Assembly (NCBI RefSeq): GCF_008704855.1
Contig: NZ_CP023691.1
Coordinates: 496,001-560,000 of the forward strand
Source of the DNA: Streptomyces platensis
GTDB lineage: Bacteria; Actinomycetota; Actinomycetes; Streptomycetales; Streptomycetaceae
Direction of reading: 5' to 3'
Length of the DNA: 64,000 nucleotides
Shown: positions 9,032-17,322 of the stretch, in pieces
How the letters are laid out: every line of letters starts with the position of its first letter
How positions within the stretch are numbered: the first letter of the stretch is position 1
The notes under the pieces: model-generated
The model's input: the letters and a program-made list of their open reading frames with translations, nothing else
What the model was told of the DNA's origin: nothing
Database searches by the model: none
Position numbers and translations under genes: made by a program

Positions 9032-9778
9032 ATGTGCGGCCGATTCGTCTCCACTCGTAGCCCGCAGGACCTGGCGAGCGTCTTCGATGTCCCCCACTGG
9101 GATCCTGACCGGGCCTTGGAGCCGAGCTGGAATGTGGCGCCGACGGACGATGTGTGGTCGGTGCTGGAGCGGGTCGAGCGGGAGACCGGGGAGATCACGC
9201 GGCAGCTGCGGCCGTTGCGCTGGGGCCTGGTGCCGTCGTGGGCGAAGAGCCTGAAGACGGGCGCGAAGATGATCAATGCCAGGGTGGAGACCGTCGCGGA
9301 GAAGCCGGCCTACCGCCGGGCGTTCGCCAAGCGTCGCTGTCTGCTGCCCGCGGACGGCTTCTACGAGTGGCAGACCGTCGCCGCCACCGAGACCGCCAAG
9401 GCCCACAAGCAGCCGTACTTCATCAGCCCCGAAGACAGCCAGGTCATGGCCCTGGCCGGCCTGTACGAGTTCTGGCGCGACCCGGCCGTCGAGGACGGCG
9501 CGCCGGGGGCGTGGTGGACCACCTGCACGATCATCACCACCGAAGCCACCGACGCCGCCGGCCGCGTCCATCCCCGTATGCCGCTCGCCATCGCACCCGC
9601 CGACTGGAGCGCCTGGCTCGACCCCGCCCACGACGACGCCGGCGAGCTACGCGCCCTGCTGACCGCCCCCGCCGCCGGACACCTGGCCGCGCGCGCGGTA
9701 TCGACCGCGGTCAACGATGTGCGCAACAACGGCCCGCATCTCCTGGCCGAGCCGGCCGACGACACCGGCAACGCCTGA
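9032..9778 (+). CDS. SOS response-associated peptidase (SRAP; HMCES/YedK family)
   Basis: This 248-aa SRAP protein forms a covalent DNA-protein crosslink with abasic sites in single-stranded DNA, protecting them during replication. The sequence starts MCGRF, so Cys2 becomes the N-terminal catalytic residue after Met removal. Other family motifs follow in order: SWNVAPTD, RWGLVPSWAK, INARVETVAEKPAYRRAF, LLPADGFYEW and HPRMPLAI, with the conserved Asn, Glu and His. Length is normal. It appears monocistronic. Confidence 0.93.
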   Translation: MCGRFVSTRSPQDLASVFDVPHWDPDRALEPSWNVAPTDDVWSVLERVERETGEITRQLRPLRWGLVPSWAKSLKTGAKMINARVETVAEKPAYRRAFAKRRCLLPADGFYEWQTVAATETAKAHKQPYFISPEDSQVMALAGLYEFWRDPAVEDGAPGAWWTTCTIITTEATDAAGRVHPRMPLAIAPADWSAWLDPAHDDAGELRALLTAPAAGHLAARAVSTAVNDVRNNGPHLLAEPADDTGNA

Positions 9779-9860
9779 GGCGCACCACATCGGCCTCGGG
9801 CGCGAGGGCAGTGTCCGGGCCGGCACGGCGAGCAGTGAGCCTCGGACACCAGAGCGACAC

Positions 9861-9876
9861 TGAGTACGCGTACTCA
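9861..9876. promoter_or_regulatory. Perfect 16-bp palindrome TGAGTACGCGTACTCA
   Basis: This fully symmetric site lies 35 bases upstream of the start of the large membrane protein at 9912. A 13-base partial copy lies upstream of another membrane protein at 2516. The position suggests a repressor or activator site; the factor is unknown. Confidence 0.5.
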
Positions 9877-9911
9877 AGCCCATGGCCGACAGGGCTGCGC
9901 ATACTCGCGCC

Positions 9912-12647
9912 ATGCACATGCAAACGCCGGGGTGCCCGGACTGCGGCATGCCCGTGGGATCGCCTCCGCCCGCTCGGTGCACCCGTTGCCGACTGCCCCT
10001 GACCGGGCCGGATGCCTTCGCGTTGTGGCAGGTCACGGGAGAGTTGAGCGCGCTGGACGCCCGCAGGCAGTGGCTGGTGCAGCGGCACGCCGAGTTGCTG
10101 GCCGCGCTGCGGGTACGCCGGGACGCACCCGCGGAGATACCGGTGGCCGCCTCTGTGGGAGCGCCGGGGACCGCTCCCATGGGCGGGAGCGGCGCGGCGG
10201 CGGACGCCTCGGGGCGGGAGTTCTCCGCGCCGTCCGCCCGGACCGCGCTGCTGATCGTCGGCGGAGTGCTGGTGGTGGTGGCCGCGCTGGTGTTCACCGT
10301 GGTGAGCTGGGGCCGGCTGGGGATCGGCGGGCGGGCCGCCGTACTGCTCGCGGTGACCGCGTGCGCGCTTGCCCTGCCCCCTGTGCTGCGGCGGCGGCAG
10401 CTCACGGCCACCGCCGAGGCGTCGGCCGCGGTGGGACTCGCCCTGGTGCTCCTGGACGGCTATGCCGCCCGGCAGGCCGGACTCGGCGGCCTGGACCGCG
10501 TCGGGACGGCGGGCTACTGGGCGGTGCTCACCGCGCTGACGGCGGTGGGTGCGGCGCTCTACGGCTGGTGGCAGCGGCTCCGGCTCCCGCTGCCCGTGGG
10601 GTTCCTGATGGCTCGGCTGCCCGGCCTCCTGGGCACTGCCGCCCTGGGCGGAATGACCGGGGACTACGCGACCGCGGTGATCGCCACGGCCGCGGTGGAC
10701 TTCGCGGTCCTGTACGCGCTGACGGCACGCGACGCCGCCGGGCAGGCCGGGTTCCGCGAGCGGGTGGGGGGCGAACGGGCTGCCAACGGCCTGGTCGCGG
10801 CGGCCCGGGCGGTCGGCGGCGGATGGGCGTTGCTGGGCGGGGTGCTCGCGGTGGGATACGCGGTGGTCGCTCCGTCGCCGGCCGAGGTGCTGCGGGCCTG
10901 GGTGCCGCTGGGTCTGTTGATGCTGTTGGGTATGGCGCTGTGCCGCGGCTTTCGCACTCTGCCGTTCGCGCTGCGCGCCGGCGGCGAGGGCGTGGCCGTC
11001 GTGGCCTTGATCGTGGCCGTCGGCGCGGGCTTGCGGTATGTCCTGCCGGCGGGGTGGGTCGTGGTCGGATACGCGGCTCCGGCGGCGCTTCTCGCGGCGT
11101 GGGCGGCGGTGTACTGCGCGCGGAGCGGCCGGTGGGCGAAGCCGGCGACGAGCAGGCCGGCGGGCGAGGCGACGGACGGGCCGACGGGCGAGGCGACGAG
11201 TGGGCCGACGGGTGGGCTGGTCGCACCGCCGTCCCGAGCTGCGGCCGCGGTGGGAGAGCTGGTCGCCGCGTCAACTTGCCTGCTGCTGACCGGTGTTGTG
11301 GTGCTGTCGGAACTCGCGCACGCCCTCATCCGGCCCGTCGTCCACGGCGTCGTGCTCTGGGGCGGTGGGCACCCGCCGCAGTGGAGCTGGCAGCTCGCGA
11401 CCGCGCCGCTGGTCGTGCTCTGGTTGTCCGCCGCCGTGCTGGCTGTCATGGCCGGGCTGCGGGCCCGGACCGTCGGTGACGGTGACCGGCACACGGACCG
11501 GCTGGCGCACGCGCTGCGCAACGCCCAGGCGCTGACCGCCGTTCCCGCGGTGCTCCTGCTGCCGGTGGCGCTGGGGCTGCCGTACGGGTGGGTGCTGGCG
11601 GCCGCCGTTGTCGCGTCCGTCGCCGCCGCCGTGGACGTCGTGCGCCGGCCGGAGGCCGCGCTGCTGCCGCGCCTCCTGGTACTGGCCGCCACCGGCGCGC
11701 TCGCCCTGCTGTGGTCGTCGGCCGACCGGACCGCCGTGCTCGCGGTATGGGGTACCTTCGCCGCAACGGCCGCCGTACTCGCCCACGTCCTTTCGGCCAC
11801 AACCTCCCCGCCCGCTGTGCGCACGGCGGCGCGGGGCGCGGGTGCCTTCGCCGTCCTCGCCCTGGGGGCCGAGGCGGTCGCGTCCGGGGCCACAGCGGGC
11901 CTGCCCGGGCATATCACCGCGTTCGGGGTCCTCGCCGTCGCTGTCGCCGCCGCCGGTGCCGCGGCGGTCTGGCACCGGATCCCGGGACGCGGTCAGGTCT
12001 CCACGGCCGTGGAAGGCGCCGGCTACGCCCTGGCGGCAATCGCCCTCGCCCTGACGGCACTTCACCCCGATGCGCTGAGCCTCGCCCTCGCCGTGACCGG
12101 GGTCGCGGGCCTGGCCGTCGCGCTGCGGCCGGACCGCCGCCGCGCCGCACTCGTCGGGACCGGCCTGCTGATCACCTCCTCCTGGGTACGTCTGGCCCTG
12201 GCGGGCGTCTCCGCCCCCGAGGCGTACACGCTCCCGATCACGGCAGCCGCGCTGGTCATCGGCCACCGCCGCCGTACGAGCACGCCGGGGACGGGCTCCT
12301 GGCCCGCGTACGGTGCGGGGCTGGGCGCGCCCATGCTTCCCTGCCTCGCGGCCATGTGGAGCGATGAGAACTGGGTGCGTCCGCTCCTGCTGGGTGCGGC
12401 GGCCCTGCTCGCCACCGTTGCCGGGGTCCGCACGCGTCTCCAGGCACCGCTGATCGTCGGCGGCGGCGTACTCATGCTGGTCGGGCTGCACGAGCTCGCC
12501 CCGACCGTGGTCCAGGTCTTCGGTCTCCTGCCCCGCTGGGTGCCGGTGGCCGCGGCCGGTCTGCTCCTGCTGCTGCTCGGGGCCACCTACGAGAAGCGGA
12601 TCGACGAGGCCCGGCGGCTGCGTGACACGGTGCGCGGCATGACGTGA
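9912..12647 (+). CDS. Large polytopic membrane protein with N-terminal zinc ribbon
   Basis: This 911-aa actinobacterial membrane protein has an N-terminal zinc ribbon (CPDCGMP near residue 6 and CTRCRLPL near residue 22) and a short cytoplasmic helical stretch (ALDARRQWLVQRHAELLAAL). About 25 predicted membrane helices follow, rich in Ala, Val and Leu. A Pro/Thr/Gly repeat (TSRPAGEATDGPTGEATSG) interrupts the middle near residue 415. It resembles the large Streptomyces membrane proteins annotated as having an SCO7613 C-terminal domain (from memory). No catalytic motif is seen; function unknown. The ATG at 9912 is preferred because the zinc ribbon begins there; the frame is open from 9882. Confidence 0.75.
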   Translation: MHMQTPGCPDCGMPVGSPPPARCTRCRLPLTGPDAFALWQVTGELSALDARRQWLVQRHAELLAALRVRRDAPAEIPVAASVGAPGTAPMGGSGAAADASGREFSAPSARTALLIVGGVLVVVAALVFTVVSWGRLGIGGRAAVLLAVTACALALPPVLRRRQLTATAEASAAVGLALVLLDGYAARQAGLGGLDRVGTAGYWAVLTALTAVGAALYGWWQRLRLPLPVGFLMARLPGLLGTAALGGMTGDYATAVIATAAVDFAVLYALTARDAAGQAGFRERVGGERAANGLVAAARAVGGGWALLGGVLAVGYAVVAPSPAEVLRAWVPLGLLMLLGMALCRGFRTLPFALRAGGEGVAVVALIVAVGAGLRYVLPAGWVVVGYAAPAALLAAWAAVYCARSGRWAKPATSRPAGEATDGPTGEATSGPTGGLVAPPSRAAAAVGELVAASTCLLLTGVVVLSELAHALIRPVVHGVVLWGGGHPPQWSWQLATAPLVVLWLSAAVLAVMAGLRARTVGDGDRHTDRLAHALRNAQALTAVPAVLLLPVALGLPYGWVLAAAVVASVAAAVDVVRRPEAALLPRLLVLAATGALALLWSSADRTAVLAVWGTFAATAAVLAHVLSATTSPPAVRTAARGAGAFAVLALGAEAVASGATAGLPGHITAFGVLAVAVAAAGAAAVWHRIPGRGQVSTAVEGAGYALAAIALALTALHPDALSLALAVTGVAGLAVALRPDRRRAALVGTGLLITSSWVRLALAGVSAPEAYTLPITAAALVIGHRRRTSTPGTGSWPAYGAGLGAPMLPCLAAMWSDENWVRPLLLGAAALLATVAGVRTRLQAPLIVGGGVLMLVGLHELAPTVVQVFGLLPRWVPVAAAGLLLLLLGATYEKRIDEARRLRDTVRGMT

Positions 12648-12689
12648 CGGGCTACCGGGGCCAAGAGGTGGCGCGCTGCCGCCCGGCTC

Positions 12690-12956
12690 TCAGAGGTGCC
12701 AGCTGAGGGTCCCGCTGTGGGCGGACAGCACTGCCAGCAGCACGAGGTCCACGGTGCCGAACAGCAGGCCCAGGTAGGCGCGCAGGCGCCGGATGGTGCC
12801 GCGGTAGAGAGCCGCGGCGCCGAAGAACAGGGCGCACGGGCCGAAGAAGATGTTGAACACCAGGATGCCCAGCAGGCCGCAGACGAACGCGGCGACAGCC
12901 ATGCGGTCGGCCTGCGGATGCGGTCCGGTCTTCAGAGGGATCCGGGCGGAGGTCAT
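12690..12956 (-). CDS. Small DUF4190-like membrane protein
   Basis: This 88-aa protein starts MTSARIPLKTG and has two or three hydrophobic segments (MAVAAFVCGLLGILVFNIFF; CALFFGAAAL; YLGLLFGTVDLVLLAVL). The pattern of a Pro-rich lead, a helix pair and an R-rich loop is that of DUF4190-type actinobacterial proteins, often near septum or signalling genes. Its ATG overlaps the stop of the upstream gene at 12953-13126 (ATGA), so the two are translationally coupled. A longer reading up to 13496 in the same frame has no homology and is rejected. Function unknown. Confidence 0.65.
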   Translation of the reverse strand: MTSARIPLKTGPHPQADRMAVAAFVCGLLGILVFNIFFGPCALFFGAAALYRGTIRRLRAYLGLLFGTVDLVLLAVLSAHSGTLSWHL

Positions 12957-13126
12957 CGGCCGGCTCCCTTCGTCGTACGGCCGGCCTTGCGGCGCTCCTT
13001 GGTGAAGAAGAACACCAGCCAGGCCGCGATGGCGACTCCGGCGGCGACCGTGACGGGCACCGGGACATGCGCCGCGGTCCCTAGCAGTGCGCCGAACAGG
13101 AACAGGGCTACGACCAAGAAAAGCAT
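12953..13126 (-). CDS. Very small membrane protein, coupled to the next gene
   Basis: A 57-aa protein starts MLFLVVALFLFGALLG and has a second hydrophobic stretch (VTVAAGVAIAAWLVFFF). It ends in a basic tail (TKERRKAGRTTKGAGR), which fits a two-helix protein with a cytoplasmic C-terminus. Its TGA overlaps the ATG of the DUF4190-like gene. Support comes from the overlap, the hydrophobic pattern and the positive-inside tail; there is no recognised family. Confidence 0.55.
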   Translation of the reverse strand: MLFLVVALFLFGALLGTAAHVPVPVTVAAGVAIAAWLVFFFTKERRKAGRTTKGAGR

Positions 13127-13257
13127 GCTCCGCCTTTCCGTATCGGGGACGGCAGGGAGCCGAAGCGTCGGGCTGCCGACGCGTTCCAGGCTCCGGTGAC
13201 GGCACCAACTGCGCCCTTGAAGCGGTGCCTTGGCCCTCGTACCCGGATCCCCGGCTT

Positions 13258-14463
13258 CTAACGGGGGCCGCCCCCGGCGCTCGCCGGCCCGGGCGGCCGG
13301 TCTCCGGGTTTCCCGAACCAGTCGACGCAGAGCACCAGCAAGTCGTCCAGTGGTTCCGCGGCACGGAAGTCGGCCAGGTCACGCAGTACGGCGCGGGGCA
13401 CGGCGGCGGCCGGGAGCAGTCCGCCCGCGTGGATCGCCCGGGCCAGGGCACGCTCGGCGTACCTCTCCCCCTGCGGCGACCGCGCCGCGTACACACCGTC
13501 GCTGACGACGACCAGCCGGTCTCCGGACAGCACCTCGAATTCCTGCGCCTTGTAGTGCGTCTCCTCGAACATGCCGAGCGGCATCTGGGGATCGAGTTCT
13601 ATGCGCTCGATCGCTCTGCCCCGCATCCGCCACAGCTGGGGCGAGCCGGCGTCCACGGCCTGGACGCGGCCCGTCGCGACGTCGAAGCGCAGCAGCAGGG
13701 TGGAGACGTGGGCGGCTCCCCGGTATTGGGCGTAGAGGGCCTGGTCGGCCAGGGCGGCCTGGTCCTCGATGCTGATACCGGCTCGGCGGGCGTTGCGCAG
13801 CGCGTTGACGGCGAGGTGGGTGAGCATCGAGGCGTGGACACCGGTGCCCATGCCGTCGGTGACGGCGAGGGTCAGCTCGTCGGCGTCCGAGGCCCAGTCG
13901 TAGTTGTCGCCGTGGGTGTCGTGGGCGGGTTCGAGCTGGGCGCCGACGGCGTACTCGTCGGCGGCACAGGCCCGGGCCGGGAGGAGGTGCCACTGCATCT
14001 CGGCGGCCAGGGTGAACCGGCCGATGCGTCGCGCCCGCTGGTAGACGTCGGTGTCGCGCTCGGCCACCAGGAGTTCGTGGCCGAGCAGAGCGGCCGCGTG
14101 GACCAGGTCGTGGACGGTGTCCGGAACGGACCGCTCGGCGGGCAGCCGTACCGTGAGCAGGCCGGTGCGCTCCCCGCGGACGGTCACCGGGAGATGGTGC
14201 TCGACGGTGTCTCCGTGCCGGGTCTCCTGGTGGGGCTGCCGGCCGTCGAACGCTCTGCCTTCGGCGCTGTTGGCGACCGGGACCGGCGCGGCTGCCGCCC
14301 CCACCGCGCCGAAGGGCGTGAGCACCGTGGCCCCGTGGTCCGCGAGCAGCAACTCCACGGAGAGCGCTCCGTAGCGTTCGGCGAGCACGTCACGAAGCGT
14401 GTCCACCAGAGCGTGCGGGGCCGACGCCCGCACCGCTCGTTCTACCTCACGACGCTGAGTCAC
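13258..14463 (-). CDS. PP2C/SpoIIE-type serine phosphatase (paralogue A)
   Basis: This 401-aa soluble phosphatase probably dephosphorylates anti-anti-sigma (STAS) proteins. An N-terminal GAF-like region (about 20-165) precedes the SpoIIE domain with VTDGMGTGVHASMLTHLA, STLLLRFDVATG and DRLVVVSDGVYAA, giving the metal-binding Asp residues. It is closely related along its whole length to the protein at 20528-21697 (compare ASAPHALVDTLRDVLAERYG with ASAPHALLDTVRDHLATAYG). The two copies flank the stressosome block on the same strand. Upstream is a 580-base gap shared with the divergent STAS gene. Confidence 0.87.
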   Translation of the reverse strand: MTQRREVERAVRASAPHALVDTLRDVLAERYGALSVELLLADHGATVLTPFGAVGAAAAPVPVANSAEGRAFDGRQPHQETRHGDTVEHHLPVTVRGERTGLLTVRLPAERSVPDTVHDLVHAAALLGHELLVAERDTDVYQRARRIGRFTLAAEMQWHLLPARACAADEYAVGAQLEPAHDTHGDNYDWASDADELTLAVTDGMGTGVHASMLTHLAVNALRNARRAGISIEDQAALADQALYAQYRGAAHVSTLLLRFDVATGRVQAVDAGSPQLWRMRGRAIERIELDPQMPLGMFEETHYKAQEFEVLSGDRLVVVSDGVYAARSPQGERYAERALARAIHAGGLLPAAAVPRAVLRDLADFRAAEPLDDLLVLCVDWFGKPGDRPPGPASAGGGPR

Positions 14464-15043
14464 GGTCTCTCAAACATTCTTCGTCCGTGGACGAGGGCAA
14501 GGGCGGGGGCTGACGGGGACCGCGCCGCAGGACGGAGCAAAGTGGTCGGGTGTGTCCCGTTACCGTGGCCGGCCGGACCGCCGCGAGCGCGGAAGGGTGG
14601 AGGCCCCGTGCGCCGTTGAACCGGTGGCGGCGCGTGGGGGTGGGTAAGGAGTCGTCCCGCCAGGAGGGGGCCTTGTCGTCACAGCCGCGTTCCCTTCCGG
14701 TGCGCGGCGGGCCCGGCGGTGGACGGCTTCGCGGCGTGGAGGCGGGGCTCGATGCGTTTCACGCGCGGCTCCTCCCCCTCACATATGAGGGTGACCGCCC
14801 ACGCGTCGTCGGCGGCCACGCTCATGTTCTGACAGCGTGCAGCGGATCTCAGGCCGCTCTTTCGTCCCAAGCCACGCCAGGCGCAGCCGCCTTGTTCTGT
14901 GACGAGAACAGATTGTTGCCTTATGGCGAATGTTGTCAAACGGCAACTATCGCTTCTATCCTGGTCCGAGCCGGTTGCTTGGTCGCGTGAACGCCCGGGC
15001 CACCGCATTGCTCCAACCGTCAGCCCCTACAGCGAGGTTCACC
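14464..15043. promoter_or_regulatory. Divergent intergenic region with candidate regulatory boxes
   Basis: This 580-base gap separates the PP2C gene (minus) from the STAS gene (plus). I see no convincing gene. The lower-GC part (14890-14955) has a dyad TGTTCT-N6-AGAACA (14893-14910) and a box TTGCCTTATGGCGAATGTT (14916-14934). Downstream is GGCAACTATCG (14942-14952), facing the STAS gene. Nearly the same pair of boxes occurs upstream of rsbR. Confidence 0.5.
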
Positions 15044-15439
15044 GTGCCCCAGCCCAGTGGAGGCCGACCGATAGAGGGAGAGGTGGCCGTGCGGCAGGAG
15101 CGTGGTGCTCGTGTCGTCGCCGTCACCGGACCCCTCGATCTAGACAGCGTCGCGCCGCTGGAAGAGGTCCTGCGGAAGGCGGCCGAGGACGGCGTGGCCC
15201 CGGTCGTCGTCGACCTGTCAGCGGCCACATTCGCCGACTCCACCACGGTCAACGTCCTGCTCCAGGCGCACAGCGCGCTGGGCCCGGCCCTGCGTCTCGC
15301 GGCCCCCTCCGCCGTTCTGATGCGGCTCTTCACCCTCACCGGGCTCGACACCGTCCTGCCGCTGTACGACTCCGTGGCGAAGGCCCTCGACGCCGAGCCC
15401 GCCCCCCTCGGAGCCGACGGCGGCGACCGCGAAGGCTAG
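15044..15439 (+). CDS. STAS-domain anti-sigma factor antagonist
   Basis: This 131-aa protein has one STAS domain, the fold of anti-anti-sigma factors that are switched by Ser phosphorylation. Seen are RVVAVTGPLDLDSVAPLEEV, then the phospho-site region VVVDLSAATFADSTTVNVLL (the likely target is the Ser of FADST), then a C-terminal helix. The GTG at 15044, with GAGG six bases upstream, is chosen; the frame is open further upstream without homology. It lies tail to tail with the HATPase gene at 15481, its plausible kinase partner. Confidence 0.82.
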   Translation: MPQPSGGRPIEGEVAVRQERGARVVAVTGPLDLDSVAPLEEVLRKAAEDGVAPVVVDLSAATFADSTTVNVLLQAHSALGPALRLAAPSAVLMRLFTLTGLDTVLPLYDSVAKALDAEPAPLGADGGDREG

Positions 15440-15480
15440 GGCGTGTCCGCAAAGTCCCGCCTGGCTCTTCAGAGCTGCGT

Positions 15481-15891
15481 TCAGCGCGCCAGGGCCGCCT
15501 GTACCGTCTTTCCGCCGCCGGCGCCCGGCAGGATCGCGACGTCGAGAGCCAGCGCGTGCACCATGGGCCATCCGAAGCCGCCCTGGCTGCCGGTGAGGTC
15601 GGGGTCGCGCTTCTGTGGATGCGTGGGGCTGGGGTCCTCGACGCACACCTCGATCCGCTCGCGGTCGGCGCGAAGGTGCAGGGCCGTGACGGCGCCCGCG
15701 TGCCGCAGCGCGTTGGCGACCAGCTCGGACACCAGGAGCAGGAGGTTCTCGGTGGTCAGCGCGGGTGGTTCGGGGCAGAGCAGGGCAGCGAAGCTCCGGG
15801 CGAAGTCGCGGGCGTCCGCCGCGGAGCCTGGACGGCAGACCCGCTGCGTCAGCTGTATCGGATGATCCTCAATCGCTAGCCTGCGTTGCAT
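15481..15891 (-). CDS. Anti-sigma regulatory factor / serine kinase (HATPase, RsbW-like)
   Basis: This 136-aa single-domain GHKL kinase shows the N-box ENLLLLVSELVANALRHAG and the later ATP-lid region (VEDPSPTHPQ, then GGFGWPMVHALA). Proteins of this type bind a sigma factor or phosphorylate a STAS partner. The start ATG follows a G-rich ribosome site. It ends 41 bases from the STAS gene, tail to tail, and lies downstream of the rsb operon after a 111-base gap, so it may have its own promoter. Confidence 0.85.
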   Translation of the reverse strand: MQRRLAIEDHPIQLTQRVCRPGSAADARDFARSFAALLCPEPPALTTENLLLLVSELVANALRHAGAVTALHLRADRERIEVCVEDPSPTHPQKRDPDLTGSQGGFGWPMVHALALDVAILPGAGGGKTVQAALAR

Positions 15892-16002
15892 GGCGTTCTC
15901 CCCCCGCTCGTAGGGTCCCGTTCGCGGCGGCTGTCCGAGACGCGTCTACCCAGACAGTCGTTCCGGAAAAGGGCGTCTTCGGCCCACTGCGGGCTGCGGT
16001 GC

Positions 16003-17322
16003 TCACGACTGCCCTGCCAGGGGGCTTTTGACCTGCGGGTTCTCCGTCCGGCGGACGGCCAGGGCGAGCGTGTCGTCCGCGTGCAGGATGACGGTGTGCA
16101 TGTCCTCCGCGACGGCGCCGGGGATCTCCCGCACCGGGCGCCGGGCATGGGCCTGGGCGGTCTTGGCGAGGCGCGCCTCGCCCTCGATGGGGTCCCGCCG
16201 GCTCTCGGTCAGGCCGTCGGTGTAGAGCATGAGGACGTCGCCCTCGTGCAGGGTGTCCTCCAGCACGGACTCGCTCCCGGGAAGCGGGAATCCGATGCCG
16301 CGGCCGCGGACCTCCAGATAGCCGGCGCTCCCGTCGGCGCGGACGACCAGGGCCGGCGGATGGCTGCCGTTGGCCAGACGCAGGGCGCCGGTCTCGGGGT
16401 GAATCCGGGCAAGCAGGACGGTGGCCATGATCTCGGGGTCGAACGGCACGAGGATGTCGTGGGTACGGGCCACGATGGATTCCAGCGGATGGCCTTCGAG
16501 GGCCAGGGTGCGCACGGCGTGCGTGACGTTGAGCGCGCTGCGGGTACTGCGCACGCCGTGGCCCAGCGCGTCGACCACCGTGATGTGCACCGTGCCGTCG
16601 GGCAGCAGGAGCCAGTCGTAGAAGTCGCCTCCCGTGGGTGCGTCCGTATCGGCCGGCGCGTAGTGAACGGCGAGCTCCATCCCGCTGACGGTGATCGGCG
16701 GGGGCCGTAGCGCGTCCTCCAGCTCGCGCAGGATCTTGCCGTGCGCCCGGCGCAACTGCTCGTCCCGTTCCTCCAGTTGGACGTAGAGGGCGAGCACGCC
16801 GCTGTTGGTCTCGGCGAGTTCGTCCTTGAGCCGGTCCAGTTCGGTGCTGAGGGTGTCGACGCGGGAGAGCGCGCCCGCGAGATCGCTTTCGAGCGCCGCG
16901 ATCTCCGCCTCGTACGCCTCGGTGGCCGCCCCCTCGCGGGTACGGGCCAGGGCTGTTGCGGCTCCCTGGGGCGCGGGCAGCACGGCGGAGAGCGGCGGGC
17001 CCTCCCCTTCTCTGAGGGGGAGGTGCCAGGCAACGGTGCCCTCGGCTGTGGCCTGCCCGGGCAGCGGCAAGTCGGCGGGGCTCGGTGACGCCGCTGCCGG
17101 TCCGGCGTGCAGCGTCACGGCCAGCAGCGTCTTTCCCCCGGGCGCGGTGCGCTCAACGGCCTCCAGGCGGACGGGTCCGCCGGAGTCGAGGGCGGCCGTG
17201 GCCATCCGGGCAACGGAGAGCAGCAGCCGCGCTCCGTTGTGGGACGGAAGCCGGTGCGCCTCGCAGATTCCCCGGACGGCGCGGCGCAGGCTCGGCAGGG
17301 TGTGGAAGGTGTGGGGGCTCAC
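16003..17322 (-). CDS. PP2C/SpoIIE-type phosphatase with coiled coil, last gene of rsb operon
   Basis: A 439-aa phosphatase, probably the RsbU/RsbX-type reset enzyme of the operon. It has an N-terminal HATPase-like region without a clear ATP lid (about 1-110), a coiled coil (about 150-200, LESDLAGALSRVDTLSTELD), and a SpoIIE domain (about 215-430: GGDFYDWLLLPDG, VVDALGHGVRSTRS, DVLMLYTDGLTESRRDP). Its GTG at 17322 overlaps the upstream stop as GTGA, which fixes the start despite a much longer open frame (to 18060) in the same phase. Paired coiled coil and PP2C domains are typical of RsbU-type enzymes. Confidence 0.86.
   Translation of the reverse strand: MSPHTFHTLPSLRRAVRGICEAHRLPSHNGARLLLSVARMATAALDSGGPVRLEAVERTAPGGKTLLAVTLHAGPAAASPSPADLPLPGQATAEGTVAWHLPLREGEGPPLSAVLPAPQGAATALARTREGAATEAYEAEIAALESDLAGALSRVDTLSTELDRLKDELAETNSGVLALYVQLEERDEQLRRAHGKILRELEDALRPPPITVSGMELAVHYAPADTDAPTGGDFYDWLLLPDGTVHITVVDALGHGVRSTRSALNVTHAVRTLALEGHPLESIVARTHDILVPFDPEIMATVLLARIHPETGALRLANGSHPPALVVRADGSAGYLEVRGRGIGFPLPGSESVLEDTLHEGDVLMLYTDGLTESRRDPIEGEARLAKTAQAHARRPVREIPGAVAEDMHTVILHADDTLALAVRRTENPQVKSPLAGQS

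Noticed and set aside
14679..15008. A possible gene in the 580-base divergent gap
   Set aside because: Compositionally unlike a protein, no ribosome site, and it would overlap the regulatory boxes of the STAS gene.
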